Source: Aquella oligotrophica (GTDB taxonomy: Bacteria > Pseudomonadota > Gammaproteobacteria > Burkholderiales > UBA11063). From it: a stretch of DNA of 64,000 nt. The position numbers and the translations under genes are program-made. The stretch covers positions 2,542,001 through 2,606,000 of the forward strand of contig NZ_CP024847.1 in the NCBI RefSeq assembly GCF_002892535.1, given 5' to 3'. The number at the start of each line of letters is the position of its first letter. Position 1 is the first letter of the stretch. Of this stretch, positions 49,668 through 59,723 are shown in pieces. The notes under the pieces are model-generated. The model did no database searches, was not told the origin of the DNA, and worked only from the letters and a program-made list of their open reading frames with translations.

Positions 49668-52600
49668 TTATTTCACTAAAGTCCAAGCCATAGACCACGC
49701 AGAACCCGTTCCAGGGGCATATGCAAAGGCAGCACCATTACACCAACCACTAAAAGGCCAAGGTTTACATTGATAAACTTTACCATCACTACCAATTACC
49801 CTTGTTCCTGCGGCATATGAACCAATACCACTTGGATATTTAGCATATCCTGGCGTTGGCGTAGGCGTAGGCGTAGGCGTTGGCGTAGGCGTTGGCGTTG
49901 GCGTTGGCGTAGGCGTTGGCGTTGGCGTAGGCGTTGGCGTAGGCGTAGGCGTTGGCGTAGGCGTAGGCGTAGGCGTAGGCGTAGGCGTAGGCGTAGGCGT
50001 AGGCGTAGGCGTTGGCGTAGGCGTTGGCGTAGGCGTTGGCGTAGGCGTAGGCGTAGGCGTAGGCGTAGGCGTTGGCGTAGGCGTTGGCGTAGGCGTTGGC
50101 GTAGGCGTAGGCGTTGGCGTAGGCGTAGGCGTAGGCGTTGGCGTTGGCGTAGGCGTAGGCGTAGGCGTTGGCGTGCAATTACCAATTACTTTCCATACTT
50201 TTCCTGAGCCAGCGGCTCCGCTGTTACTAGCAGGATTTTCTCCCTGAGTCCACCACTGCGCCTCATAAATCACTCCATTATGAGATACTCGTGTTCCACC
50301 AGTATATGTAGCTGTGCTACTCCAAGCTATAGTGGTACAAGTATTTCCACCACCTCCACCAGTTCCACTTCCCTGAGTATTAGTCCCAAGTTTACCTACA
50401 GCTGCCATATATAATGACAAACTAGCATCAGCCGATTTATAGGCATCATTGTGAATATCCCAGAACCAAACACCGCCCAATTTATATGGTGTAACCAGTT
50501 TATCAATTTTCTGGGTAACTGTCTTAGGAGTATCATAGCTAAATACAGAATAACCATTATATTTAGCATTTGGATTAATTGTAACTGCATTTCCCGCTAC
50601 TGGAGATTTAACTACATTATATCCCTGATCATATGCCCAAGCATGCCCGACGCCCAGATCCTTACTGTCACCAGCAATCTCAACAAAAAATAACTCTGCT
50701 GGCAATGGCTGCCCAAACAAACCGCGGTTATCAGTTTTAGTTGGAACTGACTTCGGTGCTGGACAATAATTTACAGATAATTTACCTTCCTTCTGTAACA
50801 TACAGTTATAACTATAAACACCCGTATTATCAACCATTCCACCTGCTGGATAATAAGCCTCAGCGTTTGGCGCATCAGTAAACAGCATCGGATAATATAC
50901 TTCCAGACCAATTTTTGTCGGATCCATATTGCCAAGATAACCATAATTATTGCTAGAAGATGGTTTATCAACAACCTGCATTTGACGAGTATAGTTTGGT
51001 GAACCAAGTACAATTCGACGCGAGTCCACCCCAGAATCTAGTAAATAATTAATCGCAATAGCTACTTCCCCAGCAGGAGCCTGATCCATGGCCTTCATCA
51101 GATTTGGATCAGCAGCATCAAATTGCCCGTGTACATCAAAGGCCATTAAATCAATCCAGTCAAAAGTATCTTTCAGATTAGACCAGTTAATTGCATTATT
51201 ACCTGTCATTTTAGCTGGTACCACTGGCAATGCCACTGTCAGAACTTTTGTTTTACCCGTATCTGCCTTAACTTTCTCAACACGATTGCGTAATTCTTTA
51301 ACTAAAGCCTCAAAAAACGCTGGCTCTTGAGCTAGATTTGATTGGACAGAGCCATTATGACCATAGCCTGGATATTCCCAATCAATATTAATCCCGTCGA
51401 ATTGTGGATACGCTGAGCCACCAGATAGGCTTAATGTACCACGTAACAATTTTTCACAAGAATCGAGAAATGCTTTAGCTGCTGCAGAATTAATATTATA
51501 TTGTGCATCTTTAGCAAACTGGCTAAAGCGTGCCGTATATGACCAGCCACCAACCGAGGCAATTAACAATGTACCACTATTATTAGCCTTATAACGGTTT
51601 AGCTCATTATAATTTAGCTGGGCAATATTTGCTTCATACGCATTATCTGGATCACCAATGGTACCATTTGCCTGATTAGCCCAACCAGAACCAATTGCTC
51701 CACCACCATAGCCCTGAGTACTTGCACTATCTGAACTTACCTTCGGTGCAAAAAAAGCATAGCTGATATAACTTGGGGCTTTCTGATCAAATATATCTAG
51801 GTGCTTAACACTACCAATTGCCTCACCCGACACATCCGAATTACGCCATACATTCCAGTTAGTAAAATAACTACCAGTCCAAGTACCATCAGGAGTTACC
51901 AATGCACCAGCAGGTGTCGGCGTAGGAGTTGGAGCAGGTGTAGGAGCTGGGGTATTACCGCCCGTATTAGTCCCAAGCTTATTAGTGGCGGCAAGGTATA
52001 ATGATCGACTTGCATCTGCGGATTTATAGGCATCATTATGGATATCCCAGAACCACATCCCTCCTAGATTAAGCGGCTTGATTAATTTGTCAATTTTCTG
52101 CTCAACAACCGTTGGAGTATCATAACTAAATACCGAATAACCATTATATTTTGAACTAACATTAACAGTAACCGCATTACCTGCAGCAGGAGATTTTACT
52201 ACGTTGAATGCATCATCATAAGCCCAAGCATGTGATACACCGAGATCCTTACTATCACCTGCAATTTCGGTAAAATATAATTTAGCTGGCAATGGTTGAC
52301 CAAATAATCCACGATTATCTGTTTTGGTTGGGACAGTATCTGGTGCCGGACAATAATTAGCTGATAATAAGCCCTGTTTCTGTAACATACAGTTATAACT
52401 ATAAACTCCAGTATTATCAACCATTCCACCTGCTGGATAATAATCTTCCGCATTTGGTGCATCGGTAAACAACATTGGTTTGTAGACAGTTAGACCAATC
52501 GCAACTGGATCCATATTTTTTGAATCACCGTAACCATAATTATTAGTATTTGATGGTTTATTTTTTACTAGCATTTGACGGGTGTAAGTTGGATCGCCAA

Positions 52601-53630
52601 GAACAATTCTACGCGAGTCAACACCAGCAGTATTAACCAAATAGTCAATTGCAGCCTTGAGTTCACCTGCTGGAGCCTGATCAATAGATGTCATAAGATT
52701 GCTATCTGCCGCATCAAATTGCCCATGTGCATCAAAGCCCATCAAATCAATCCAGTCAAAGGTATTTTTTAGATCTGACCAATTGATCGCGTTATTACCA
52801 GTCATTTTTGCAGGTACAATCGGCAGTGCTACGGTTAATACTTTCACTTCACCAGTATCAGCTTTTACTTTATTTACGCGGTTACGCAATTCTTTCATTA
52901 AAGCCGCAAAAAATGCTGGCTCTTTGGAAAGCGCGGACTGCGCTGTAGCATTATGCCCATAACCAGGATATTCCCAGTCTATATTTAAACCATCGAACTT
53001 TGGATAAGCCGCACCATTTGGAAGTGTTAGAGTACCACGCAGTAATTTTTCAGAAGAATCAAGGAAGCTTTTAGCGACTGTAGAATTAACATCATAATTG
53101 GCATCTTTGGCGAACTGGCTAAACCGTGCCGTATATGACCAGCCACCAACTGAAGCAATGACAAGCGTACTACTATTTTGTGATTTGAATTTGGTTAATT
53201 CAGCATAATTAGCTTCTGCCTTATCCTTTTCGTATGCATTATCCAAATCACCTATCGTACCATTAGACTGAGATGCCCAACCAGAACCAATTGCTCCGCC
53301 GCCATAACCAACAGTTGAAGCGGTATCAGTACTTACCTTTGGAGCAAAGAATGAATAGGAAATAAAACTCGGTGCTTTAATATCAAAAACATCAATATGC
53401 TTGGTTTTGCCAATTTCTTCACCACTTACTTTTGAAGCACGCCATTGATTCCAGTTAGTAAAATAAGCACCAACCCAGCTACCATCAGGTGTAATCAAAT
53501 CAGTTGAATTGATAGCCTTTGCGCTAACTACCCCGGTCGGAGTGGTAGTACCAGTAGCTGTAACATTACCACTATTACATCCAATTAAAACTAATGTAGA
53601 TAAACTTGCTGCAATTATTTTCTTTTTCAT
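49668..53630 (-). CDS. Modular chitinase lipoprotein: GH18-GH18-CBM-(TP)54-CBM
   Basis: This 1320-residue enzyme should hydrolyse chitin. Lipobox LVLIGC with Cys18 then NSGNV indicates outer-membrane anchoring. Two closely related GH18 domains follow (about 45-545 and 575-1080), both with intact catalytic motifs [12 protein letters not shown] and [13 protein letters not shown] short Ala/Pro/Thr linker separates them. Then comes a CBM5/12 module ([19 protein letters not shown]), a 108-residue pure Thr-Pro linker, and a C-terminal CBM with [18 protein letters not shown] and [12 protein letters not shown]. The two GH18 halves come from tandem duplication. RBS GAGGGAAG supports the start. Confidence 0.95.
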   Translation of the reverse strand: MKKKIIAASLSTLVLIGCNSGNVTATGTTTPTGVVSAKAINSTDLITPDGSWVGAYFTNWNQWRASKVSGEEIGKTKHIDVFDIKAPSFISYSFFAPKVSTDTASTVGYGGGAIGSGWASQSNGTIGDLDNAYEKDKAEANYAELTKFKSQNSSTLVIASVGGWSYTARFSQFAKDANYDVNSTVAKSFLDSSEKLLRGTLTLPNGAAYPKFDGLNIDWEYPGYGHNATAQSALSKEPAFFAALMKELRNRVNKVKADTGEVKVLTVALPIVPAKMTGNNAINWSDLKNTFDWIDLMGFDAHGQFDAADSNLMTSIDQAPAGELKAAIDYLVNTAGVDSRRIVLGDPTYTRQMLVKNKPSNTNNYGYGDSKNMDPVAIGLTVYKPMLFTDAPNAEDYYPAGGMVDNTGVYSYNCMLQKQGLLSANYCPAPDTVPTKTDNRGLFGQPLPAKLYFTEIAGDSKDLGVSHAWAYDDAFNVVKSPAAGNAVTVNVSSKYNGYSVFSYDTPTVVEQKIDKLIKPLNLGGMWFWDIHNDAYKSADASRSLYLAATNKLGTNTGGNTPAPTPAPTPTPTPAGALVTPDGTWTGSYFTNWNVWRNSDVSGEAIGSVKHLDIFDQKAPSYISYAFFAPKVSSDSASTQGYGGGAIGSGWANQANGTIGDPDNAYEANIAQLNYNELNRYKANNSGTLLIASVGGWSYTARFSQFAKDAQYNINSAAAKAFLDSCEKLLRGTLSLSGGSAYPQFDGINIDWEYPGYGHNGSVQSNLAQEPAFFEALVKELRNRVEKVKADTGKTKVLTVALPVVPAKMTGNNAINWSNLKDTFDWIDLMAFDVHGQFDAADPNLMKAMDQAPAGEVAIAINYLLDSGVDSRRIVLGSPNYTRQMQVVDKPSSSNNYGYLGNMDPTKIGLEVYYPMLFTDAPNAEAYYPAGGMVDNTGVYSYNCMLQKEGKLSVNYCPAPKSVPTKTDNRGLFGQPLPAELFFVEIAGDSKDLGVGHAWAYDQGYNVVKSPVAGNAVTINPNAKYNGYSVFSYDTPKTVTQKIDKLVTPYKLGGVWFWDIHNDAYKSADASLSLYMAAVGKLGTNTQGSGTGGGGGNTCTTIAWSSTATYTGGTRVSHNGVIYEAQWWTQGENPASNSGAAGSGKVWKVIGNCTPTPTPTPTPTPTPTPTPTPTPTPTPTPTPTPTPTPTPTPTPTPTPTPTPTPTPTPTPTPTPTPTPTPTPTPTPTPTPTPTPTPTPTPTPTPTPTPTPTPTPTPTPTPGYAKYPSGIGSYAAGTRVIGSDGKVYQCKPWPFSGWCNGAAFAYAPGTGSAWSMAWTLVK
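49851..50174 (-). repeat. 54-unit hexanucleotide repeat coding the (Thr-Pro) linker
   Basis: A 324-bp tract of 54 six-base units reads ACGCC[A/T] on the coding strand, each unit coding Thr-Pro. Only the last base varies (A or T), and blocks of the A/T pattern are themselves repeated. It is GC-rich within AT-rich DNA. Unit gain or loss keeps the frame, so linker length is probably variable between strains. Confidence 0.96.
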
Positions 53631-53760
53631 TTACAAACTTCCCTCTTATTAAATTAAAGATTGGCTTTTGTCGCCATGACTGAATTGTAAAATGAAAATG
53701 CAGATTCTTAAAATAGCTATTACCGTATAAAACTTATGCAATTTTTTATAAAAAAATAGC

Positions 53761-54548
53761 TCATGCCTAGATCACAAGGGAGCTTTCTTAACCAAATCCA
53801 TTATTTTTCCATATAAATTCTGACTTCGATTATTGAAGCGAAATTCGCATTCTTTAAGATGTAGATAAAAGCTTTGTTTAGCTACTCCGCGAAACTTCAT
53901 TAATCGCATTTGTGAAAAGCTCCAGAAACTTTTTATACTATTAATATGATTCATATAGCCATTTATGCCTTTATTAGTCTGATTTATTCGAAAATATCTG
54001 TTTTTACCAATTTCAATCAGACCATCAAAATCATACCAATAGTTTATCGAATAATCAATTGCCTCCCAGGGTGCTATGCCGCGCACAACATCGCGAAATT
54101 TTATACTGTAGTCTTCACTTACCATCTCGGTATGAATCTTGTCACTACTCTTAAATAAACCAAAAATTAGTCCATCATTCCTTGTTTGAAGTCCACTAGC
54201 ATAATCAAGCATGTTAGTACTGATACTACTTTCCATAGGTTTTTTAGGAGGTAACTCCTCTTCACAATATTCAGCAATCCGCTGGCGAAGAAGGTTTAAA
54301 TAGCGCCCGACTGTATTGCGATTAAGTCCTGATAATTCAGCAATCTGTAGCCCATCAAGATCAAGAGCAAAATAACGGATTATTTCCTTAAACTTACTAT
54401 CCGAAATTTTGGCATGTTTAACATATCGATTACTCATAATAAATCCCCTTCCTGACACACTTTAATTCTAACCACTCAATAAAACTAGATACCTAGCTAT
54501 ATTTCACAGTACGTCATGTAAAATTTATAAAGAAGCTTTTAGGCATGA
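53761..54548 (-). mobile_element. Possible remnant IS1595-type element around the transposase-like gene
   Basis: TCATGCCTA (53761-53769) and TAGGCATGA (54540-54548) are inverted copies flanking the transposase-like gene; outward of them AATAGC and AATATGG keep some similarity. The 788-bp span suits an IS1595-family element. The repeats are short and no target duplication was identified, so this is tentative. Confidence 0.4.
53772..54437 (-). CDS. IS1595-like transposase-derived protein lacking the catalytic triad
   Basis: The start at 54437 follows GGAAGGGGA; the 221-residue frame is intact. The N-terminus MSNRYVKHAKISDSKFKEII and HTH-like ELSGLNRNTVGRYLNLLRQR match IS1595-family (IS1016/ISXO2) transposases, as do FRINQTNKG, NHINS, SFWSFSQMRLMKF and YLHLKECEFRFNNR at the C-terminus. 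The family's DESYFG is absent (ISTNMLDY there), the TDxY-type Asp is replaced (DYSINYW), and the NGIE Glu is Lys (NSIKSFW). All three catalytic positions seem lost while the rest is kept. It may be a DNA-binding protein now, perhaps acting on the adjacent chitinase gene, or a young relic. Confidence 0.82.
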   Translation of the reverse strand: MSNRYVKHAKISDSKFKEIIRYFALDLDGLQIAELSGLNRNTVGRYLNLLRQRIAEYCEEELPPKKPMESSISTNMLDYASGLQTRNDGLIFGLFKSSDKIHTEMVSEDYSIKFRDVVRGIAPWEAIDYSINYWYDFDGLIEIGKNRYFRINQTNKGINGYMNHINSIKSFWSFSQMRLMKFRGVAKQSFYLHLKECEFRFNNRSQNLYGKIMDLVKKAPL

Positions 54549-55021
54549 CCATATTAAATAACAAAAGACTATCTGACTATCCTGAGCAGTCAAGTAGTAT
54601 ATTTGTAACAAATTACAACATAAGACCTATACCCCAAGCTAACGTTTTAAAAATTTACTTAGTAATTGTACTTAATTTATAATATTTTGCTAACCGTCCA
54701 AAAATGACGGTTGTGTATTCTTTTGTTTAATAGTATGAATATATGGCGCGAGGACAACAGGTTCCTGTCAGGCAATAGCTCTAGAAGTAGCATAGCCAAC
54801 CATATTAAGTAGAGTGAATATTTAAAGATAAATTAAAATACAGCTAGATACGAGATCTGAGGTAGCTAAAGGGAAGTTTGGTTGTGATTTTGTTCCAAAA
54901 AATATTTTTTGATTTGAGTTTTTATATTATTCGTAGTAGTAGTATAATTCAAAGCCTTCTAGAATTAGAATTTGTTAAATTTTTGGAAAACTATTGCAAA
55001 ACTAATTAAAATTTGGAATTA
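54438..55021. other. Gene-free region with a CCGTCC hairpin
   Basis: No coding sequence is supported in these 584 bases. AACCGTC (54692-54698) and GACGGTT (54706-54712) form the third CCGTCC-type hairpin of the island. A small palindrome ACAGGTTCCTGT lies at 54757-54768. The remainder is AT-rich. Confidence 0.5.
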
Positions 55022-55786
55022 TTATAATTCCGAAATAATCATTGTATCGTCAAGGGCATAGCTACCAACTCTAAGTAACTCACGTGGAACAAATAAGTGA
55101 TATTTAAGTTTAATTGCCTTTTCTATTAAGTGGTTCTTAGTCTTTACCGCAAAAATATATTTAAGATTTTCGAGATGATCATTCACTCGCCCCGCCGAAA
55201 TTTTATGCCCCAAAGTTGTCAAAATTGATGCAATCTCACTATATGAGTATTTATTCACATAAAAAAACAATACAATATGCTGGCGTGGAGTCAGTTCATA
55301 TTTCAACTGCTCGCCTATAGGGTCTTCCATTACTTCCAAATCAATACTGTTAATTTTATAAATAATATCCAGAACATTTGGCAACATAAAAGGACGAACC
55401 ACACCCAAAATCCCAACAAAACCATTAGTTGAAGGATTAATAATTGGCCGTTTTCGGATTAATCCGATATGTTTATATATATCAACATATAAATAATTCT
55501 GAGCTTTTAAACTGGTTTTAATTAATTCATCCTGAGCGTCAACTAGATTCACCAAGCTAGTGTCCATCTTCTGTTTTGCGCTATTTGCCCCATGAATTAA
55601 ATCTTTTGCTATCGAACCATTTGGATTGAGCCCATCTTTATATGCGTTTGAGACATAGCGAAAAATGAAATCACTGTCTTTTATAAATACTACTTCTTTA
55701 CAGATGCCATTGTAAATAACATCTGCTGATTGACAGTATAACTCAAAGAAATCGGCATCAGATAGGTTTTGCTTACTATATTCCAT
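55022..55786 (-). CDS. PAS-LuxR transcriptional regulator, copy 1
   Basis: This regulator has an N-terminal PAS-like domain (VVFIKDSDFIFRYVSNAYKDG, about residues 32-52) and a C-terminal LuxR-type HTH (LTPRQHIVLFFYVNKYSYSEIASIL, about 184-208, then the recognition helix AGRVNDHLENLKYIFAVKT). I chose the ATG at 55786 because its paralogue at 58267 starts at the same alignment position; a TTG at 55804 is possible. No ribosome site is obvious. The PAS part may sense a small ligand or redox state. Confidence 0.85.
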   Translation of the reverse strand: MEYSKQNLSDADFFELYCQSADVIYNGICKEVVFIKDSDFIFRYVSNAYKDGLNPNGSIAKDLIHGANSAKQKMDTSLVNLVDAQDELIKTSLKAQNYLYVDIYKHIGLIRKRPIINPSTNGFVGILGVVRPFMLPNVLDIIYKINSIDLEVMEDPIGEQLKYELTPRQHIVLFFYVNKYSYSEIASILTTLGHKISAGRVNDHLENLKYIFAVKTKNHLIEKAIKLKYHLFVPRELLRVGSYALDDTMIISEL

Positions 55787-55996
55787 ATTTTGTATAATGC
55801 TCAAAATTTATAAGAAAAATATTCAACGATGCTAATTATACTAAAAATAATGTAATAACTTTTAAAAATTACATATTTTATGCTTTAGCTTTATTTTATA
55901 TAAATACCCCAAGCAAACCTAGGGCACCCTATTGAACTAAAAATATTAGATTTCCTTTTTTTACAATAAACAATCGATATAACAGAATCGGGATTT

Positions 55997-57928
55997 TTAT
56001 ATTATTCCGCAATCCCGATTCTGAGGATCTCTACCATAAAAGTTTATGCACATGTATCTTATATTATTATTGATACTATTAAAATATAGGTGCATCCCAT
56101 AGTCGTCTATGATTGATGACAAAGGTTCATTTTCATCAACATCTCCATATATCCAATTAGTATCTCTTGTGGCAGTTACAAATTCACCACATCCATGGCC
56201 ACATGTCTTAATAAACTCTAATTTAGGGTTTCTGACCCATAATGGGATGAAAATCTCTCCACGTTTCCAAGGCTCTATTACTCCCTCAGTCGGAAACCTC
56301 ATAACATCTTCCTTCCCTGTTGGTGTAATGTATGTAAGCTTAACATGTATATCAAGATTATCCCCATTATTTTCAGTTCTAATCTGTACGGGCTGGTTAT
56401 TTGCTAGGAAGTTATAAAACTTAACGGGTACTGAAGCTGAAAAAGATTGATATTTTTCTTCAAATGAAACCTTTAATTCTAATCTACCCTTAATTTCCAT
56501 TCCAACAGCATATGAATCTGCTCTCGGATCAAACTCAATTTTGATAGTACATTTATCATTCTTTTCTTTTATTGTACACCCTTTACTATCCAGTACTTCC
56601 GGAAGTATAGTATTACCCCCAACAATTGGAGTTACTACATATGGATATATTTTTTCTTCAGCTTCAAAGACATCCATATCTTTAACATCTATTTCCCAGA
56701 CGAATTTATAGGAGTCTTTGATACTAGGGTCATGCTCCTCTGCATTTTGGGGGTATTTAATTGTAGAAATAAGAACATCATCAACTCCAAATGTACCTTT
56801 GAATGGAAGAGGACAGGAATTGTCAATAAAACAGGGGTCTACTGGATTAGTAATTGTGCCAACACCATCTCCATGGTCATTTTGACCTACATAGTAAATT
56901 GTAGTATTTGCATTGAACTTTTGTTCCTTTCCAAAATATTCAATATTTAAATTTGATTTGCCAGTCATATCCTTAATAGCGCTAACTCCAATTACGTTGA
57001 TTAAGGCATTTTCACGCTGAGATGGCTCAATATTTTCTATATGAATTGACTCATAAATAGCTAAATTGTTACCTAAGTTTATATTAATTTTATAAGCAGA
57101 TACATTACCACTGTTCCATAAGGTAGTATACACATGATTAACTCCCTTAGCTCTATCTATAGTTAGCCCATGTGAGATAAGTAAATTCGAGTACTCACCT
57201 TTTACCACTGTCAAGCTTTCACTGGCAGAGGATCTGAGAATACCACCGTTAAAACCAGACACACTAGCTATAAATTTTAACGTAGAACTTTCTACATAAC
57301 CACTTAAAAGGTAAGTACATCCACCTCGTTGTTCTGATTTATTTGATTCACAAATTATTTGTCCGCCATTATTTTTAAACTCATCAAATTCCCCCCTGAT
57401 AGCTAAAGGTATAGCAATATTATATCGACCATCAGTAGTGACAACTTTACCAAAGTCACCTACAAAATTAACCCCATTCTGAAAACTAATTTTGTTGCTC
57501 ATCCGAATCAATTTTCTTAACGTATGAAAATTGGAATACTCATCTTCCAATTTAACTGTAAGAACAACATCAACAGATCTATTTGCCTGAGGTGTAAGTT
57601 TAAGATTACATTTACTTGCTGCAGCTAATTTGGTGCAATCAATTGTATTTACCTTTAATAAATTAGATTGATCTAGCAAATCTTTTACATTTGTAACTCT
57701 CACGGATGTCAAAGAATAACGCTGATTGCTATAATTGTTAATCCGTAAAATATAGGACGCAGATTCTTGAAGTATTGGTAAAACCCCAAAATCATCTAAC
57801 ACTAAAGAATTAGAGACATCAACTTCTCCTTGAACGTATTCAGCTTGATTCGTAGAAGTTATGCCACTACTACACGCTACAAGTACCAATATGCTTAACA
57901 ATATAAAATAATTAGATATATTTTTCAT
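55997..57928 (-). CDS. Large lipoprotein with Ig-like domains, unknown
   Basis: This 643-residue lipoprotein has signal SILVLVAC then SSGIT. The rest looks like several immunoglobulin-like beta domains; the motifs CTKLAAASKCNLKLTP and CTIKEKNDKCTIKIEFDP resemble the Cys-pair domain found in bacterial surface proteins of the choice-of-anchor/ASPM type. The C-terminus holds CGHGCGEF and a final Cys. No enzyme motif is seen. It sits between two paralogous PAS-LuxR genes that probably regulate it. Confidence 0.8.
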   Translation of the reverse strand: MKNISNYFILLSILVLVACSSGITSTNQAEYVQGEVDVSNSLVLDDFGVLPILQESASYILRINNYSNQRYSLTSVRVTNVKDLLDQSNLLKVNTIDCTKLAAASKCNLKLTPQANRSVDVVLTVKLEDEYSNFHTLRKLIRMSNKISFQNGVNFVGDFGKVVTTDGRYNIAIPLAIRGEFDEFKNNGGQIICESNKSEQRGGCTYLLSGYVESSTLKFIASVSGFNGGILRSSASESLTVVKGEYSNLLISHGLTIDRAKGVNHVYTTLWNSGNVSAYKININLGNNLAIYESIHIENIEPSQRENALINVIGVSAIKDMTGKSNLNIEYFGKEQKFNANTTIYYVGQNDHGDGVGTITNPVDPCFIDNSCPLPFKGTFGVDDVLISTIKYPQNAEEHDPSIKDSYKFVWEIDVKDMDVFEAEEKIYPYVVTPIVGGNTILPEVLDSKGCTIKEKNDKCTIKIEFDPRADSYAVGMEIKGRLELKVSFEEKYQSFSASVPVKFYNFLANNQPVQIRTENNGDNLDIHVKLTYITPTGKEDVMRFPTEGVIEPWKRGEIFIPLWVRNPKLEFIKTCGHGCGEFVTATRDTNWIYGDVDENEPLSSIIDDYGMHLYFNSINNNIRYMCINFYGRDPQNRDCGII

Positions 57929-58266
57929 TTATAGAATCCTTTTTATTTTGTAATTTTATAAATTACACTTTGAATTTACAGGAGATATTCTAAATAAAAA
58001 GGACGAGTTAGTAAAAGTCCAAAGTAATTCCATCCATTATATTACCGCCCAAATATTTAGGTGGTAAAATATAACAATAACCATCTGTAGTATTCATTCG
58101 TAACCGTTGTCCGGCAAACTGGTAAAATCTATCATTACTGTTATAATTAATTACCCTTATTAAGTGACAGAATATTAAAATGCCCTAATATTACAACTTT
58201 ACTATTATTTTTATAATTTATAATAAATGTTTCTTCAGCATATTTTCCATTTAAAAGGAATTAACT
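57929..58266. promoter_or_regulatory. Divergent promoter region with a 26-bp palindrome
   Basis: No gene is visible in these 338 bases. At 58042-58067 TTACCGCCCAAA and TTTAGGTGGTAA form an inverted repeat with two mismatches and a two-base centre. It lies between the lipoprotein gene (minus) and the second PAS-LuxR gene (plus), where an operator for such regulators is expected. Confidence 0.5.
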
Positions 58267-59019
58267 ATGAATCAAAAGCAACAAAATTTATCTGATGAGG
58301 CTTTTTTTGAATATTATTGTTCTTCAGCTGATATAGTTTATAACAACGGTGAACAAGAAGCTATCTTTATAAAAGATAAAAACTATGCTTTCCGCTATAT
58401 TTCTCCTGGATATATATCTGACTTTGACCCAGAAAGTAGCGTTCTAACTGAAACTCAAGAAAAGTTACAAACGGAAGAAGAAAGAACGCAGGCAAGAATC
58501 ATATTACAACAAGATGAACTTATTCGTAAAAATTTGGAAACTCATAAATTTATTTATGTTGATAGCTATAAACACATAATTTTAATCCATAAATCACCAA
58601 TTATTAATCCATCAACCAATAACTTTGTTGGAATACTAGGTTCAGCACAATCATTCATGCTACCAAATGTTTTGGATATTATCTATAAAATAAATGGAGT
58701 TAATTTTGGGCTAATAAATAAAGAACAATCCAAGCCATTAAAATATGAGTTGACTCCGCGACAACACATGATTTTATTCTTTTACCTAAATAAGTACTCC
58801 TATAGTGAAGTTTCAATAATAATGAGTACTCTCGGCTATAAAATATCTGCCGGACGAGTAAATAACCATTTGGAAAATTTAAAATACATTTTTGCAGTAA
58901 AAACCAAAGAGCAATTAATAGAAAAAGCTATTAGTCTGAAATATCATCTATTTATTCCGCGCCAACTTCTTAAAGTGGGAAGTTATGAATTAAATGATGT
59001 TCTACTAATTTCTAAATAA
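58267..59019 (+). CDS. PAS-LuxR transcriptional regulator, copy 2
   Basis: This 250-residue protein is a paralogue of the regulator at 55022, matching along the full length: NLSDEAFFEYYCSSAD start, PAS-like AIFIKDKNYAFRYIS, the block HKSPIINPSTNNFVGILG, and HTH LTPRQHMILFFYLNKYSYSE with GRVNNHLENLKYIF. A GGAA ribosome site (AAAAGGAATTAACT) supports the start. The middle regions differ more than the ends, so the two may sense different signals while binding similar DNA. Confidence 0.9.
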   Translation: MNQKQQNLSDEAFFEYYCSSADIVYNNGEQEAIFIKDKNYAFRYISPGYISDFDPESSVLTETQEKLQTEEERTQARIILQQDELIRKNLETHKFIYVDSYKHIILIHKSPIINPSTNNFVGILGSAQSFMLPNVLDIIYKINGVNFGLINKEQSKPLKYELTPRQHMILFFYLNKYSYSEVSIIMSTLGYKISAGRVNNHLENLKYIFAVKTKEQLIEKAISLKYHLFIPRQLLKVGSYELNDVLLISK

Positions 59020-59110
59020 ACCGTATTAACAATCTAAAATGAAATCTATCTATAGAGTAATATGGACTAGTCAGATATCAATAATTCATCAGTGGGAGTA
59101 AAATATAAAC

Positions 59111-59605
59111 ATGTGGATTGATATTAGCCAGCCGATTACGGAAAACATTAATATTTATCTAGGCGATACGCCATTTAGTCTAAAAACCGAAACTTATGCC
59201 GATAGCAAATGAAGTATTAATACTACCCTCCATCTGAGTACCCATACTGATGCCCCAAGTCATTTTCTAGCAGAAGGAAAATCAATTGACCTTGTTGACT
59301 TAGATAAATATATTGGTAGATGTCAGACCGTTGAAGTAAATCTGACAAAAGCAGATAATGGTCTAATTCAACCACACCATTTGCCGGAAGCCCCACGTAT
59401 TTTATTTTCAACTAGCAGCTTCAATTATCAGCAGCCATTTAATCCTAATTTTGTAACATTTGGTCATGAAACATGCAAACTACTACTCTAGAATAATTGT
59501 GTTTTGGTCAGAATTGATACACCAAATGTTGACCCATTTAACAGTGAAGAGTATAATAACCATGTTTTACTCTTAAAGAATGAAACTGCTATTATTGAAG
59601 ACTAA
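59111..59605 (+). pseudogene. Kynurenine formamidase/cyclase-family pseudogene
   Basis: Translated in one frame, the sequence reads MWIDISQPITENINIYLGD, then LHLSTHTDAPSHFLAEGKSI, and RIDTPNVDPFNSEEYNNHVLL, which are blocks of the KynB/cyclase family of metal hydrolases (PF04199). A TGA at 59210 and a TAG at 59489 interrupt it; the TGA sits where a Trp codon would fit. The HTGTHxDAP metal motif is shortened to HTDAPSH, and the C-terminal part is missing. Three independent defects mark it as a true relic, unlike the single-base breaks elsewhere. Confidence 0.85.
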
Positions 59606-59723
59606 AATTAACTAAAGTAAGGGTGGGAATTTATGAGAAAATAGCAATTCCCTTAAAGCTCGTTCGTTTGGAAGCAAGTCCGTTAAGAGTATTGATAAAA
59701 ATTTGTTAATGAAAGAATCTAGC

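Noticed and set aside
49851-50174. CRISPR-like repeat array
   Set aside because: Units are 6 bp with no spacers and lie inside the chitinase frame.
49796-50185. Long open frames coding Arg-Leu-Arg-Gln or Ala-Tyr-Ala-Asn repeats
   Set aside because: They are other frames of the hexamer repeat that codes the chitinase Thr-Pro linker; a six-base repeat leaves every frame open.
59210-59212. TGA as selenocysteine codon in the kynB-like gene
   Set aside because: No SECIS-like hairpin is evident, the family does not use selenocysteine, and a second stop (TAG) follows.
59223-59411. Minus-strand 62-residue open frame
   Set aside because: It is antisense to the kynB-like pseudogene, has no ribosome site and no recognisable sequence.
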